64,000 nt of DNA from Salinicoccus sp. Bachu38 (GTDB taxonomy: Bacteria > Bacillota > Bacilli > Staphylococcales > Salinicoccaceae), in contig NZ_CP138333.2 of NCBI RefSeq assembly GCF_038561955.2, positions 124,001 to 188,000 of the forward strand. Reading direction: 5' to 3'. Below are positions 35,701 to 44,457 of the stretch, piece by piece. The notes below the pieces were generated by a model. It saw only the letters and a program-made list of their open reading frames with translations. It searched no databases and had not been told where the DNA came from. The position numbers and the translations under genes were made by a program. Every line of letters starts with the position of its first letter. The first letter of the stretch is position 1.

Positions 35701-35885
35701 CGATCGCCTTTGGATTTGGTGAGGGCGCAGAAATCAATCAGCCGATGGGCATCAGCGTGATTGGCGGACTGTTTACCAGCACATTTCTTACTCTGCTCAT
35801 CGTCCCACTTGTCTATAGTCTGCTCACACGGGAAACATTGACGATGAATTTCAAAAAGAACCGTCATAAATTTGGCCGTGGGTAG
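32793..35885 (+). CDS. RND-family transporter (AcrB/SwrC-like), orphan
   Basis: A 1030-residue protein with the RND plan: one N-terminal helix, a large extracellular loop, six helices (~residues 330-530), a second large loop and six terminal helices. Recognisable signatures are GGLALGVGMLVDNSIVVIENI with the proton-relay aspartate in the D-N pair, and GIVVNNGIVLVDFINQLRERGMN. SwrC-type pumps confer tolerance to surfactants, fatty acids or lipids. No membrane-fusion or outer channel gene is adjacent, as expected in a Gram-positive. Ribosome site GGGGAGG. Confidence 0.9.
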   Translation: MIKFSIGRPVLTMVTMLLVIILGAVSLINIPLKLIPEINPPIGVVVTSYSQASPEEVNQQVTLPLENQLSTTPGLDSMISTSQEGSNLIFLQFGWATDIDEVENDINQALRAAQLPDGAGEPRFMKFDPSQLPIIQMSLSSDEKDAEFQSLIEDLTVELERIQGIASVDAEGLATESIEINLDGEALDEHQLDMTAIQQALTASHLSLPGTSIDDGTKSITTRIQSQFQSISDLEAFIVTVDPANGEAITLSDIAEIERVSTSGDTISRTNQQPSVLVNVLEEADGNTSNASREFNAVLEETLEQPKYQDIEADVLFDQGDYINRSISDISQALILGAAFAMAVLFLFLRNFKSPIIVGIAIPYSVVFTFVLMYFSDFTLNLLTMGGLALGVGMLVDNSIVVIENINRHLGMNKSPKEAAYDGAKEVAGAITASTLTTVAVFLPVVFIEGIIGQIFTQFSVTIAFSLLASLVVSLTTVPMFASKFMKRPNKNLERGNRKGFFNRVFNGLLKRVLRFRIITIILVGILVGLGVFGIYRTGLIFLPETDEGFFSANIDMTAGTNLETTEQAVGEMESYLSSIEDIDVYLSMAGVSSNGGIMSSADTSEGAIYVTTVPMEERGRSTNEIAREVGPELQNIAESYIEDAEVSMTTSTSTGTDSSVLSFNLMNDSEQDLNADEEALTAALRELDTVAGVSNNLTETVEELAVDLDQEALFENQLTAAEVAEKFSNFTRGVDVFNITEGETEEILTVSLQLADEDVDSIEALGNMTIQTSATGESVNLEDVAEIERQAASATIERIDGLHAYQYELEVAAGSSLSEAAAELEETTGDLNLSEGSEIQFTGDQELIEDSVMDMLMAMVLAVILVYFVMAAQFESFKYPFVIMFTVPLMSIGIMFGLWITDTPLSVPVFIGALVLIGIVVNNGIVLVDFINQLRERGMNPYEAIIEAVNIRIRPILMTAFTTMLGLIPIAFGFGEGAEINQPMGISVIGGLFTSTFLTLLIVPLVYSLLTRETLTMNFKKNRHKFGRG

Positions 35886-35928
35886 AAAAACAACGGAGAA
35901 ACAACTTGTTTTCCCCGTTGTTTTATTA
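35884..35928 (+). terminator. Terminator after the RND gene
   Basis: Stem AAAACAACGG / CCGTTGTTTT with interior pairing, followed by ATTATA. Confidence 0.65.
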
Positions 35929-35942
35929 TACCTTTAAATCCA

Positions 35943-35959
35943 TGTAAGATTATCTAACA
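35943..35959. promoter_or_regulatory. GlnR/TnrA box upstream of glnR
   Basis: TGTAAGATTATCTAACA fits the consensus TGTNA-N7-TNACA exactly, 60 bases before the glnR start, indicating autoregulation of glnRA by nitrogen status. Confidence 0.88.
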
Positions 35960-36019
35960 TCGATTAGATTTTTAAAAAACATTGTGCTAATATTATGAAT
36001 ATGATTAGAGGTGATCATT

Positions 36020-36352
36020 TTGGATAGAGATCAGATGAGGCGTAACACCGCTATTTTTCCGATGTCATCAGCCATGAAACTGACTGGTCTGACGGCGCGG
36101 CAAATCAGATATTATGAATCCCTGTCTCTTATTTCTCCTGAAAGGACTCCCGGAAACCATCGGATCTTTTCCATGAACGACCTGGATCTTCTTCTTGCCA
36201 TCCAAAACTACATGGAAAAAGGGTTTACCATGAAAAGGATAGGGGAAATCCTAAATGAACCTCAGAAAGTCGAGACACCCGAGATCCTTAAGCATAACGA
36301 ATACCAGAGACCACTATTGAATCGTGGAGATTTATCAAGGTTTTTCCAATAA
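36020..36352 (+). CDS. glnR: GlnR nitrogen repressor (MerR family)
   Basis: A 110-residue MerR-type regulator: MKLTGLTARQIRYYESLSLISPERTPGNHRIFSMNDLDLLLAIQNYMEKGFTMKRIGEIL (winged HTH with the family RYYE signature). The short C-terminal tail is the region that responds to feedback-inhibited glutamine synthetase. TTG 36020 is preferred to GTG 36011 because the AGAGGTG ribosome site precedes it. Followed after 18 bases by glnA. Confidence 0.94.
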   Translation: MDRDQMRRNTAIFPMSSAMKLTGLTARQIRYYESLSLISPERTPGNHRIFSMNDLDLLLAIQNYMEKGFTMKRIGEILNEPQKVETPEILKHNEYQRPLLNRGDLSRFFQ

Positions 36353-36370
36353 TCTACAGGAGCGTGTACA

Positions 36371-37705
36371 ATGAGCGAATTTACAAGAGAAGATATCGTC
36401 CGTATTGCAGAGGAAGAGAATGTCAGATACTTACGCCTACAGTTCTCTGATATTTTAGGAACAATTAAGAATGTCGAAGTGCCGATCAGCCAATTGAATA
36501 AAGCATTGGATGGAGAAATGATGTTTGACGGTTCTTCAATTGAAGGTTTCGTCCGCATCGAAGAATCCGACATGTATCTGGTTCCAGACCTTGAAACATG
36601 GGCGATTTTCCCTTGGACCGCAGGCAAAGGGAAAGTAGCGAGACTGATCTGCGATATATACAACGTTGATGGAGAGCCGTTCGATGGAGATCCAAGATCG
36701 AATTTGAAACGTATACTTAAAGAAATGGAAGACATGGGGTACTCTGCATTCAATCTCGGGCCTGAACCGGAATTCTTCCTTTTCAAACTTGACGAAAAGG
36801 GACAGCCGACAACTGAACTGAATGACCAGGGTGGATACTTTGACCTTGCACCGACAGATCTTGGTGAAAACTGCCGTAGGGACATCGTGCTTGAGCTTGA
36901 GGACATGGGCTTTGAAATAGAAGCTTCCCACCACGAAGTGGCACCTGGCCAGCATGAAATCGACTTCAAGTATGCTGATGCCATCGCAGCTTGTGATAAT
37001 ATTCAAACATTCAAACTTGTTGTTAAAACAGTTGCACGCAAGCACAACCTGCATGCTACATTCATGCCGAAGCCTCTGTTCGGCTTGAACGGAAATGGAA
37101 TGCACTTCAACGTTTCCCTGTTCAAGGGTGAAAAGAATGCATTTTATGATGAAAATGATGAAATTGGTTTGAGCCAGGATATGAGATACTTTATGGCTGG
37201 AATACTCAAGCATGCACGTGGATTTACTGCAGTATGTAATCCGCTTGTCAATTCCTACAAGCGTCTCGTACCAGGATATGAAGCACCAAGCTATATTGCA
37301 TGGAGTGGCAAGAACCGTTCACCATTGATGCGGATACCTTCCTCCCGCGGGATGTCCACACGTGCAGAAGTGAGATCGGTCGACCCATCCGCCAATCCAT
37401 ACCTTGCATTGGCTGTCATTCTTAAAGCTGGTCTTGAGGGCATCAAGAACAAGACGAACCTTCCAGAGCCGGTAAATGAGAACATTTATGAAATGTCCCG
37501 TGAAGAAAGGGAAGCAGTCGGTGTAGAAGACCTGCCTTCTACTCTTTACACAGCACTTAAAGCATTGAGGGAAGACAGAGTCATCACGGATGCTCTGGGC
37601 AGCCACATCTATAAGCAGTTCCATGGCAACAAGAGCGTCGAATGGGACATGTACCGTTCACAAGTTTCCGACTGGGAGCTCAAACAGTATCTGAATCAGT
37701 ATTAA
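36371..37705 (+). CDS. glnA: Glutamine synthetase type I-alpha
   Basis: A 444-residue GSI-alpha enzyme making glutamine from glutamate, ammonia and ATP. Motifs: [18 protein letters not shown] (N-terminal Asp latch and the feedback arginine region of the alpha type), [44 protein letters not shown] (glutamate flap) and [12 protein letters not shown]. The length (about 444) and absence of an adenylylation loop fit the Firmicute form controlled by GlnR. Confidence 0.97.
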   Translation: MSEFTREDIVRIAEEENVRYLRLQFSDILGTIKNVEVPISQLNKALDGEMMFDGSSIEGFVRIEESDMYLVPDLETWAIFPWTAGKGKVARLICDIYNVDGEPFDGDPRSNLKRILKEMEDMGYSAFNLGPEPEFFLFKLDEKGQPTTELNDQGGYFDLAPTDLGENCRRDIVLELEDMGFEIEASHHEVAPGQHEIDFKYADAIAACDNIQTFKLVVKTVARKHNLHATFMPKPLFGLNGNGMHFNVSLFKGEKNAFYDENDEIGLSQDMRYFMAGILKHARGFTAVCNPLVNSYKRLVPGYEAPSYIAWSGKNRSPLMRIPSSRGMSTRAEVRSVDPSANPYLALAVILKAGLEGIKNKTNLPEPVNENIYEMSREEREAVGVEDLPSTLYTALKALREDRVITDALGSHIYKQFHGNKSVEWDMYRSQVSDWELKQYLNQY

Positions 37706-37710
37706 AGTTA

Positions 37711-37745
37711 ACAGGGATGAGACCCGGGTCTCATCCCTGTTTTTT
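37711..37745 (+). terminator. glnA terminator
   Basis: A 30-bp perfect palindrome with arms ACAGGGATGAGACCC / GGGTCTCATCCCTGT followed by TTTTT; it overlaps the end of the convergent DUF4129 gene. Confidence 0.93.
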
Positions 37746-38930
37746 CATATTCCGCATGATTGCCGTTTTCATATGATCTATTGCATGTTTATATTTCCTA
37801 TAATCAGCATCTGAAGTATCCTGGTCCATATATCTTGTCCTGCGGTATATCTCAAGTTTATCGGAATCGATAATCTCTTCCAGGCGACATCGCAGAATCC
37901 ATTCTTCAATGGTTTCATCCCTGTATCTTCCCAGTCCTTTTGAAGCCAGCCATTTTTCAAAATTATAATATAGTTTTCGTACTTTATTCTTCGGGGCTTC
38001 TGGTTTTGCATAGTCTTTCATCCCGGAGTAATGAGCAGCTGTTGCTCCATTGCTCTGACTGTTCTCTGTTTTTTGTTCAGTCGGAGCCTCCCTTTTTCTA
38101 TAGTAATAGTAAATGACGATGCCGATTATCAATATGAGCAGAAACGTCGTGATTGTATCGACTGGTATCTGTGATGTTGTGGATTCTGTCTGGACCATCT
38201 CCACACTTTCTTCCCCTTCTGTCTGATCCGGCGTCTCACTGTCCGGTGGACGGGGCGGCTCAAAATCGACATCTTCCAGGAATGAAAAGAAAGGCTTCAG
38301 TATATGGACCATACCACCCAGCAATACGACGACGATATACTGGAGGGAGAAGACAGCATATCTATAGGCGGCAGCAAGGATAACGCCGAGCGTTATGAAT
38401 ATGCCTGAGAGCGAAAGGAAGACAGTGAATTTTCCAACACGGACATCCGGGCTTCCAAGCAGCAGAAACACTATCCTTCCGATGAAATAGAACAGTACCT
38501 GACTGATGAACAACAGGTGGTATGCCGCCAGGAGGGTGGAATCGGCTCCGGTCCCCAAAATATTGACGCCAAGAAGGAGCAGGAATGTAGTAATGATGGA
38601 AGGTGCTGCCAGCGTATCTTCAATATCATCGTAAAGATATTCGATGCGCAGTATCGGGACAAAGCTCAGAAGTAATGCTGATAACCAATGGAAACCGAGC
38701 ATTACGGCAGTAACCAGAACAAGTGGCAGTATAACGTATATATATCGCAGTCTGAAATAATGGGCGATGATCCAACTCACTGCCATGATGGTCAGGACAA
38801 TCACCACATAGGACAGTAGAAGTGGTGGCTTTCCGTTATGGGTGTTCAGAAATAGTATGATGAAATAAAGGAGGAACAGAGTGGTTCCGTAGCTGTGGAA
38901 GAATGAAAAATAATAGCTAGTTCGGCTCAT
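37731..38930 (-). CDS. Membrane protein with C-terminal DUF4129-like domain
   Basis: A 399-residue protein: several N-terminal helices (residues ~10-210), a charged Pro/Glu-rich stretch, another helix (~260-280), and a C-terminal cytosolic domain with YYNFEKWLASKGLGRYRDETIEEWILR resembling DUF4129 of TgpA-like proteins. Unlike TgpA, no transglutaminase core is visible. Third gene of moxR-DUF58-DUF4129; ATG 38930 chosen because GAGGAG is 8 bases away (ATG 38936 only 2). Likely acts with the MoxR ATPase in envelope or protease-like remodelling; specific role unknown. Confidence 0.7.
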   Translation of the reverse strand: MSRTSYYFSFFHSYGTTLFLLYFIILFLNTHNGKPPLLLSYVVIVLTIMAVSWIIAHYFRLRYIYVILPLVLVTAVMLGFHWLSALLLSFVPILRIEYLYDDIEDTLAAPSIITTFLLLLGVNILGTGADSTLLAAYHLLFISQVLFYFIGRIVFLLLGSPDVRVGKFTVFLSLSGIFITLGVILAAAYRYAVFSLQYIVVVLLGGMVHILKPFFSFLEDVDFEPPRPPDSETPDQTEGEESVEMVQTESTTSQIPVDTITTFLLILIIGIVIYYYYRKREAPTEQKTENSQSNGATAAHYSGMKDYAKPEAPKNKVRKLYYNFEKWLASKGLGRYRDETIEEWILRCRLEEIIDSDKLEIYRRTRYMDQDTSDADYRKYKHAIDHMKTAIMRNMKKQG

Positions 38931-40125
38931 CGTCATCGCTCCTCACTGGAAAAGAATATGGTAGCACAGCATCTCCATCCATCTGGAATACTTCGACGCC
39001 TTTGGCCCGGAAGGACTTGAGCATATCTTCAATCGCCGGGTCTGTTCTGCCTGTAAAGAGCAGATGGGAGGGCAGTGCCTCGTGAATGTGGATATGTTTC
39101 AAAAGGCGATCGAAACTCAATGTATAGGATAATGTATCGATCCGCGCGAGTGTCTCCAATGTTTTTCTGTAATGCAGTCTTCCCGCTCCTTCTTCCAAGT
39201 TGAGAAATGTACGGGAATCGAAGGTGGACAGATTCGTAAACAGGCTGTAGGGAATGGAAGCTTCATTCGCCATGCGGGTAAGGTAGGCGATCTTTTCAAT
39301 GCTCTCTTCTATATTGGCCGGAGGAGCATAAGTCTTTTCCGATCGAAGATTGATGGCAATCAGCCAGGAGACATGGGTTGTCTTTTCATAGATGCGTGTT
39401 TGGAGTTCTCCGGTCTTGGCACTCGCTTTCCAATGTATGTCCTTCATGCTGTCCGTCTGCTGATAACGTCTCGTTCCGATGGTGAGCATTGGGTCATTAT
39501 AGAGTGCCTGTTTCTGTATGAAAAGCCCCTGCAGGGTTTTATTTCTCATATCGAAAGGTGGTATGTCGAGCTGTCCGGGATAGACGAGGATTTCATGGAG
39601 AAATCTGCCTTTTTGAGTAAGTAGAAGCGAACCAAAGCCAAATATTTTCGGCACTTTCATTCTTGTATCCATTACTTTGACTATCCCACGTTTCCTCGCT
39701 CTGAAGGGAACCTCGATGGTCACATCACTTTTGGGCATGACAGTAAAAGGGACGCTCGTTTCGGTCTGGTGTCTTATTTTTAATGAAGTATCTTTAAAAA
39801 ATTCAATATCATCACTTGCAACCAGTGTTATCGAACCGTTCAGAACAGGGAGCCACCCCCCATTATGGAGTCTGATCCGAAGCATCCTTTCCTGATTCTT
39901 GAACAAACGCATCTCTTTGTCCACAATGGAGGCTGTAATCTGGTCAGGCACTTTTTTTTCATAGACGAGGTTGAGAAGGAAGAAAGACATGAAGAGGCCG
40001 AGGGACAAAGTCAGCCACTGGTTCAACTGCATACCATAGAAAACGTCCAATATGAAAAGGATGGCGACAGCACCGATAAAGAATGTCATTGTACTAGAAG
40101 GGCGATATTCGACCTTATAATTCAT
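38917..40125 (-). CDS. DUF58 protein (MoxR-associated)
   Basis: A 402-residue protein with two N-terminal helices (residues ~12-50) followed by a DUF58/vWA-like domain; hallmark RYQQTDSMKDIHWKASAKTGELQTRIYEKT region (the DPxRxIHWKxxA-type motif) is present. These proteins co-occur with MoxR AAA+ ATPases and are thought to be assembled or activated by them. The start at 40125 gives an 11-base overlap with moxR. The downstream gene overlaps by 14 bases. Confidence 0.88.
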   Translation of the reverse strand: MNYKVEYRPSSTMTFFIGAVAILFILDVFYGMQLNQWLTLSLGLFMSFFLLNLVYEKKVPDQITASIVDKEMRLFKNQERMLRIRLHNGGWLPVLNGSITLVASDDIEFFKDTSLKIRHQTETSVPFTVMPKSDVTIEVPFRARKRGIVKVMDTRMKVPKIFGFGSLLLTQKGRFLHEILVYPGQLDIPPFDMRNKTLQGLFIQKQALYNDPMLTIGTRRYQQTDSMKDIHWKASAKTGELQTRIYEKTTHVSWLIAINLRSEKTYAPPANIEESIEKIAYLTRMANEASIPYSLFTNLSTFDSRTFLNLEEGAGRLHYRKTLETLARIDTLSYTLSFDRLLKHIHIHEALPSHLLFTGRTDPAIEDMLKSFRAKGVEVFQMDGDAVLPYSFPVRSDDDEPN

Positions 40126-41074
40126 GTCTTGGGACCCCATATTCAACTGGTACTTCTGTGTTCTCAATGATTTCCCTTATGACGCTGTTCTGGTCCGCCA
40201 GGGTGAGGCCTTCAATACTCAAAACAATACGATGGCCTAATATGTATGGGGCAATATATTTCACGTCCTCCGGCGTTACATAATCCCTATCACGAATCAA
40301 GGAAACCCCTTGCGCAGCGTGCATCAGAGCCAGTGTACCGCGTGGCGATACGCCAACATCTACATGCGGATGGACCCTCGTATGGTGGATCATATCGAGC
40401 ATGTATTCCATAGTGGAGTGATTCACTGCAATGGCCGAGCGCCTGCGTTGTAATTCGGCAATCATTTCCTTGCTGAATACAGGACGGATCTCTTCCTCAA
40501 GGGATGGGCCGTTGTACAATGCCATCATATTCAGTTCTTCTTCCCGCGAAGGGTATCCGAGGTCTACCCGCATCAGAAAGCGGTCCAATTGGGCTTCAGG
40601 CAGACTGAAAGTCCCCTGAGTGGATTCAATCGGGTTCTGGGTAGCCATTACAATAAATGGGTCGTCGATTTCTATTTTCTGGCCATCAATCGTTACTTGT
40701 CGTTCTTCCATGACTTCGAGGAGGGCCGACTGTGTGCGGGGTGTAGCCCTGTTGATTTCATCTGCCAGCAGGACATTGGTGGCTATCGGCCCCACCTGCA
40801 ATTCGAATTCATGGGTCTTTGGATTATATATGTTCAAACCTGTAATGTCGGTGGGAAGCAGGTCCGGTGTGAACTGGATTCTCCTGAAGGAGCCAGCGAT
40901 TGTCTTTGCCAACGCCTTGGCCAATGACGTCTTCCCGGTTCCAGGAACACTCTCGAACAATATATGTCCTTTTTGAAGTATGCTGATAAATATAAGGTCG
41001 AGAACTTCATCCTGGCCGACAATCACTTTTCCTATTTCTTTTTTGAAATTTGTCAAATGTGTTTCAATATTCAA
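40115..41074 (-). CDS. MoxR-family AAA+ ATPase
   Basis: A 319-residue AAA+ ATPase: Walker A in ESVPGTGKTSLAKALAK, Walker B in VLLADEINRATPRTQSALLEVMEERQ, sensor I ATQNPIESTQGTFSLPEAQLDRF, and the sensor II region GVSPRGTLALMHAAQ. MoxR proteins act as chaperones for partner complexes; here partners are DUF58 and DUF4129 proteins in the same operon. Confidence 0.95.
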   Translation of the reverse strand: MNIETHLTNFKKEIGKVIVGQDEVLDLIFISILQKGHILFESVPGTGKTSLAKALAKTIAGSFRRIQFTPDLLPTDITGLNIYNPKTHEFELQVGPIATNVLLADEINRATPRTQSALLEVMEERQVTIDGQKIEIDDPFIVMATQNPIESTQGTFSLPEAQLDRFLMRVDLGYPSREEELNMMALYNGPSLEEEIRPVFSKEMIAELQRRRSAIAVNHSTMEYMLDMIHHTRVHPHVDVGVSPRGTLALMHAAQGVSLIRDRDYVTPEDVKYIAPYILGHRIVLSIEGLTLADQNSVIREIIENTEVPVEYGVPRHEL

Positions 41075-41190
41075 ATTCTTCTCCTCCTTTTATTACATAG
41101 TATTAAAAATAGGAAAGTTTTGCCAGTTATTTTGTTGAATAAATGGACGGAGAAAGGGGAATGATACTTAAAAATGGAGGTGTCGAAAGA

Positions 41191-42375
41191 ATGAAAAAGC
41201 ATTATCGACTGGTCATATTGGGTGGAGGGACTGCCGGTATTTCCACAGCAAGCCGTATTCTGAGTGAAGACAAGAGTCTGAAAAACGATGTACTGATCAT
41301 AGAACCCACCACGCATCATTACTTCCAGCCGGGCTGGCCGTTGGTCGGCAGCGGAGAGATGAAGCTCGAGGCCACAAAAAAATCCATGGACAAGGTGATG
41401 CCAAAAGGTGCGAAGTGGCTCCAGGAAACGGTGGAACGTGTGGACCCTGTCAAACGTGAAGTGGCGGCAGGCAAATATACCATCGAATATGATTTCCTGG
41501 TGGTGGCCCTTGGGATAGAGCTGAATTATGATGCAATCAAGGGTGCCAGGGAGTCGCTTGGATCAAACGGAGTATGTACGAACTATATATATGAACATGT
41601 CAACTATACGTATGAGACCCTGCAGAATGTCAAAGAGGGGAACATTGTGATTACCAAGCCGCAGTCCAGGATAAAAGGTGGCGTTTCCGCTGAAAACTCT
41701 GTCTTCACAATGGATGAATATATAAAGGATAATGACAGTGATGCCAGCATAGTGTTCCGTAGCGGACGGGATCAAGTATTCAAGGTGAAAAAATACAGTG
41801 ATAAAATTGTGGAACGGCTGGAGGAAAAGAAGATAGACTACAGGATGAAAGAGGAACTTGTCGAGGTCAGAGGGGAACATAAGGAAGCCGTATTTGAAAA
41901 CCTTGATACGGGGGAACGCCATGTTGTGCCCTTCGAAATGCTCGTCATCACACCTCCCATGAGCGGGCCTTCGGTGCTTGAAGGCTCCGGTCTTCTGAAC
42001 CCGGAAGGATGGGTAAGTGTAGACCCCCATACGATGATGCACAACACCTATACTACAGTCTTTTCACTGGGTGATGCTTCGAGTCTGCCGACGGTCAAAA
42101 TGGGCAGTGCGGTAAAGGAACAGATGCCCATCCTCGTCAAAAATCTTCTGGAGCGTATGGATGACAAGGTGCCTTCACATGAGTATGATGGAAAAACCGC
42201 CTGTCCGATAGCGACTGACTATGGTCATCTGATACTTGCAGAATTTGACTACAATAATATTCCTGAAGAAACGACGTTTTTGAATCAGGCAGATAACAAA
42301 AAGATATTCTATCAGTTCAAGAAAAATATGCTGCCAATCATGTACTGGAATGCATTATTAAAAGGGAAGGTATAG
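41191..42375 (+). CDS. SQR-like flavoprotein (sulfide:quinone oxidoreductase family) lacking one canonical cysteine
   Basis: A 394-residue FAD protein. The dinucleotide fold (VILGGGTAGISTASRIL), HHYFQPGWPLVGSGEMK, LGIELNYDAIKG and FSLGDASSLPTVKMGSAVKEQ match type II sulfide:quinone reductases. Only two cysteines exist: C129 (NGVCTNYIYE) and C338 (TACPIATDYGHLILAEFDY). The central KCAGAPQK-type motif, which carries a catalytic cysteine in SQR, reads IKGGVSAEN here. So it may not form the usual trisulfide bridge. ATG 41191 follows GGAGGTG. It is 36 kb from the cst operon. Confidence 0.82.
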   Translation: MKKHYRLVILGGGTAGISTASRILSEDKSLKNDVLIIEPTTHHYFQPGWPLVGSGEMKLEATKKSMDKVMPKGAKWLQETVERVDPVKREVAAGKYTIEYDFLVVALGIELNYDAIKGARESLGSNGVCTNYIYEHVNYTYETLQNVKEGNIVITKPQSRIKGGVSAENSVFTMDEYIKDNDSDASIVFRSGRDQVFKVKKYSDKIVERLEEKKIDYRMKEELVEVRGEHKEAVFENLDTGERHVVPFEMLVITPPMSGPSVLEGSGLLNPEGWVSVDPHTMMHNTYTTVFSLGDASSLPTVKMGSAVKEQMPILVKNLLERMDDKVPSHEYDGKTACPIATDYGHLILAEFDYNNIPEETTFLNQADNKKIFYQFKKNMLPIMYWNALLKGKV

Positions 42376-42378
42376 AAA

Positions 42379-42414
42379 AAGCTGGACCAGCCATTTGGCT
42401 GATCCAGCTTTTTT
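42379..42414. terminator. Bidirectional terminator
   Basis: Stem AAGCTGGACCAGCC / GGCTGATCCAGCTT with flanking A and T runs between convergent genes. Confidence 0.88.
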
Positions 42415-42416
42415 CC

Positions 42417-44084
42417 TTATTCATAGATGGTAAAATCTTCAGCAAGGTCATCGACTTCATCACTCAAGTTCGTTTCAGAAATATTTCTTGCATTGTAGCC
42501 GATGCGTTCCAGGGTACTGATGAGATCTACATAAAGCAATCCGCCATCTGTGGAGCAGATGCCTTTGTTCAGACGTTTGACATGCTGTTTTCTTAACTTG
42601 TTCTCTATCTTGTATGATTTCTGACTGAGTCTAATGACCTCTTCCAGATCCTGTGGATTGTATATATCGAGAGACTCTATCGACTTCCTGAAGGACTTGT
42701 ACACATGGTTGAACAGATCTTCAAGGCCTTCTTGGGCTGGTTCGGAAAGATCGATGTTCTCACGGTGCTTCTTATTGAAAAGGTCGGCATATTCATTGAT
42801 CTGCCCACTTACCTTATAGAAAATGCGCGTCACTTCAAGCAAGGTTGACTGTCTTTCCGCATCTTCCGGAGAAATGTCATACTTTGATGCGTCGATGATA
42901 TATGATCGCAGGCTGTCCTGGAGCGTATCGACGACATTCACTTTCTCTTTAATCTGTTTATACAATTTAGGATTGTTAGTCTCGCTGTACTCTTTCGTAT
43001 CATCCAGAATGCTGAGTGTAAGATTGCCAAGGTTCTTCACTTCTTTCTGGGCACCCTGCAAGGCCAAGCCAGGTGAGCGCTTAAGAAGATGAGGATCCAA
43101 GTGGTTTGGCTTATAGTCTTCAGAGAAGTCTCTTCCTGGGACTATACGGGTTACAATCCATGCGAGTGCGGCAATGAACGGCAAGTGGATGAGTGTGTTT
43201 GTGACATTAAAGAAACCGTGGGCAAAAGCGATTGTCATTTCCGGGTTGAGTTCCATTGCAGATTGCAGATAGGAAACGAAGTTGACGAACAACGGCATGA
43301 TAATCATGAAGATCGTTGCGCCGATTACGTTAAAAATGACATGGACAGCAGCAGCTCTCTTGGCTGCGATGGAACCGACAAGCGCTGCAAGAACAGCAGT
43401 AATTGTTGTTCCTATATTATCCCCGAGCAGTAATGGCAAACCGGCACTGAGGTCCAGAAGCCCGTTGCTGTAAAGACTTTGCAGTATACCGATGGTAGCA
43501 CTCGAACTTTGGACTATGACTGTAAGTGCTGTACCGACAGTAACTCCGAGAAGAGAGTTGGAAGACATGTTCAGCATAAGGTCTGTAAACCATTGATAAT
43601 CCGCCAATGGTTTCATACCCTGACCCATCAGGTCGAGTCCGTAGAACAGGGCACCAAAGCCGAAGAGTATGCGCCCGATATTATAGGATTTTGGGCTATT
43701 CTTCAGAAAGAATATGAGGAATGCACCAAGAGCCAGAATCGGCAATGCATAGTCGCCAATCTTCAGTCCGATGATGAAGGCAGTGACTGTGGTACCTATG
43801 TTGGCACCCATAATCACACCGATAGATTGACGCAGTGTCATGAAACCTGCAGAAACAAGTCCGATAGTCAGCACCGTCGTTCCTGTACTGGTCTGCAGCA
43901 GTATTGTAACGACAATACCAGCAATGATCCCTTTAATCGGGTTAGATGTCATCCGGTTCAGAATTTCACGCAACCGGTCTCCTGCTGAAGCTTGCAGGCC
44001 ATCCCCCATCTGTTTGATACCATAAAGAAAAATACCAAGTCCTCCGAGAAATAGAAAGATGACTTCCATCGGACTGAGTTCCAT
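42417..44084 (-). CDS. Na/Pi cotransporter family protein with PhoU-like tail
   Basis: A 555-residue protein with two inverted-repeat Na_Pi_cotrans halves (QTSTGTTVLTIGLVSAG and QSSSATIGILQSL motifs, residues ~1-310), followed by a cytosolic PhoU-like helical domain (~340-545). Members take up phosphate with sodium or export phosphate. Long promoter region upstream shared with the HAD gene (44085-44457). Confidence 0.93.
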   Translation of the reverse strand: MELSPMEVIFLFLGGLGIFLYGIKQMGDGLQASAGDRLREILNRMTSNPIKGIIAGIVVTILLQTSTGTTVLTIGLVSAGFMTLRQSIGVIMGANIGTTVTAFIIGLKIGDYALPILALGAFLIFFLKNSPKSYNIGRILFGFGALFYGLDLMGQGMKPLADYQWFTDLMLNMSSNSLLGVTVGTALTVIVQSSSATIGILQSLYSNGLLDLSAGLPLLLGDNIGTTITAVLAALVGSIAAKRAAAVHVIFNVIGATIFMIIMPLFVNFVSYLQSAMELNPEMTIAFAHGFFNVTNTLIHLPFIAALAWIVTRIVPGRDFSEDYKPNHLDPHLLKRSPGLALQGAQKEVKNLGNLTLSILDDTKEYSETNNPKLYKQIKEKVNVVDTLQDSLRSYIIDASKYDISPEDAERQSTLLEVTRIFYKVSGQINEYADLFNKKHRENIDLSEPAQEGLEDLFNHVYKSFRKSIESLDIYNPQDLEEVIRLSQKSYKIENKLRKQHVKRLNKGICSTDGGLLYVDLISTLERIGYNARNISETNLSDEVDDLAEDFTIYE

Positions 44085-44240
44085 AAATATTCCTCCACCC
44101 AGGCACAGCGTACCTTAACATTATATTAATGATTTTAACGTAATATTTACCATTCATATTACGACTTACATTATAGGATGAAACTTATGAAAATGCATCA
44201 GAATAAAAAAATTAACCCGGGTTAAAATGTTATATTTGGC

Positions 44241-44254
44241 GTAAAACGTTTTCT
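44241..44254. promoter_or_regulatory. Palindromic cre-like element upstream of the HAD gene
   Basis: GTAAAACGTTTTCT. The identical 13 bases GTAAAACGTTTTC recur at 48433-48445 upstream of the aminotransferase-serA operon. It is an imperfect cre (two mismatches), so it may be CcpA or another regulator. The 370-base gap here (44085-44457) also holds a sigma-B-like pair (44286-44312) and a TATAAT at 44327. Confidence 0.45.
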
Positions 44255-44285
44255 TGCATAATTCGTTGTTCCCTGTGTGAAAGCG

Positions 44286-44312
44286 GTTTAAACCACGCGA
44301 CTGGCAGTGTAT
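44286..44312 (+). promoter_or_regulatory. Possible sigma-B promoter
   Basis: GTTTAA, 15-base spacer, GTGTAT; one mismatch to the -10 consensus and a slightly long spacer. Confidence 0.3.
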
Positions 44313-44457
44313 AACGATTAATATGGTATAATTTTACCTCTCTTGAGAGGGGTGAATTTGTAAAATTTTTAATTATCAAAACGAATATCGACAATTAACG
44401 GCTGATATGAGAAACTTGAGCTTATAAAAACCTAGTGTGAATGGGGAGGACAAGAGT

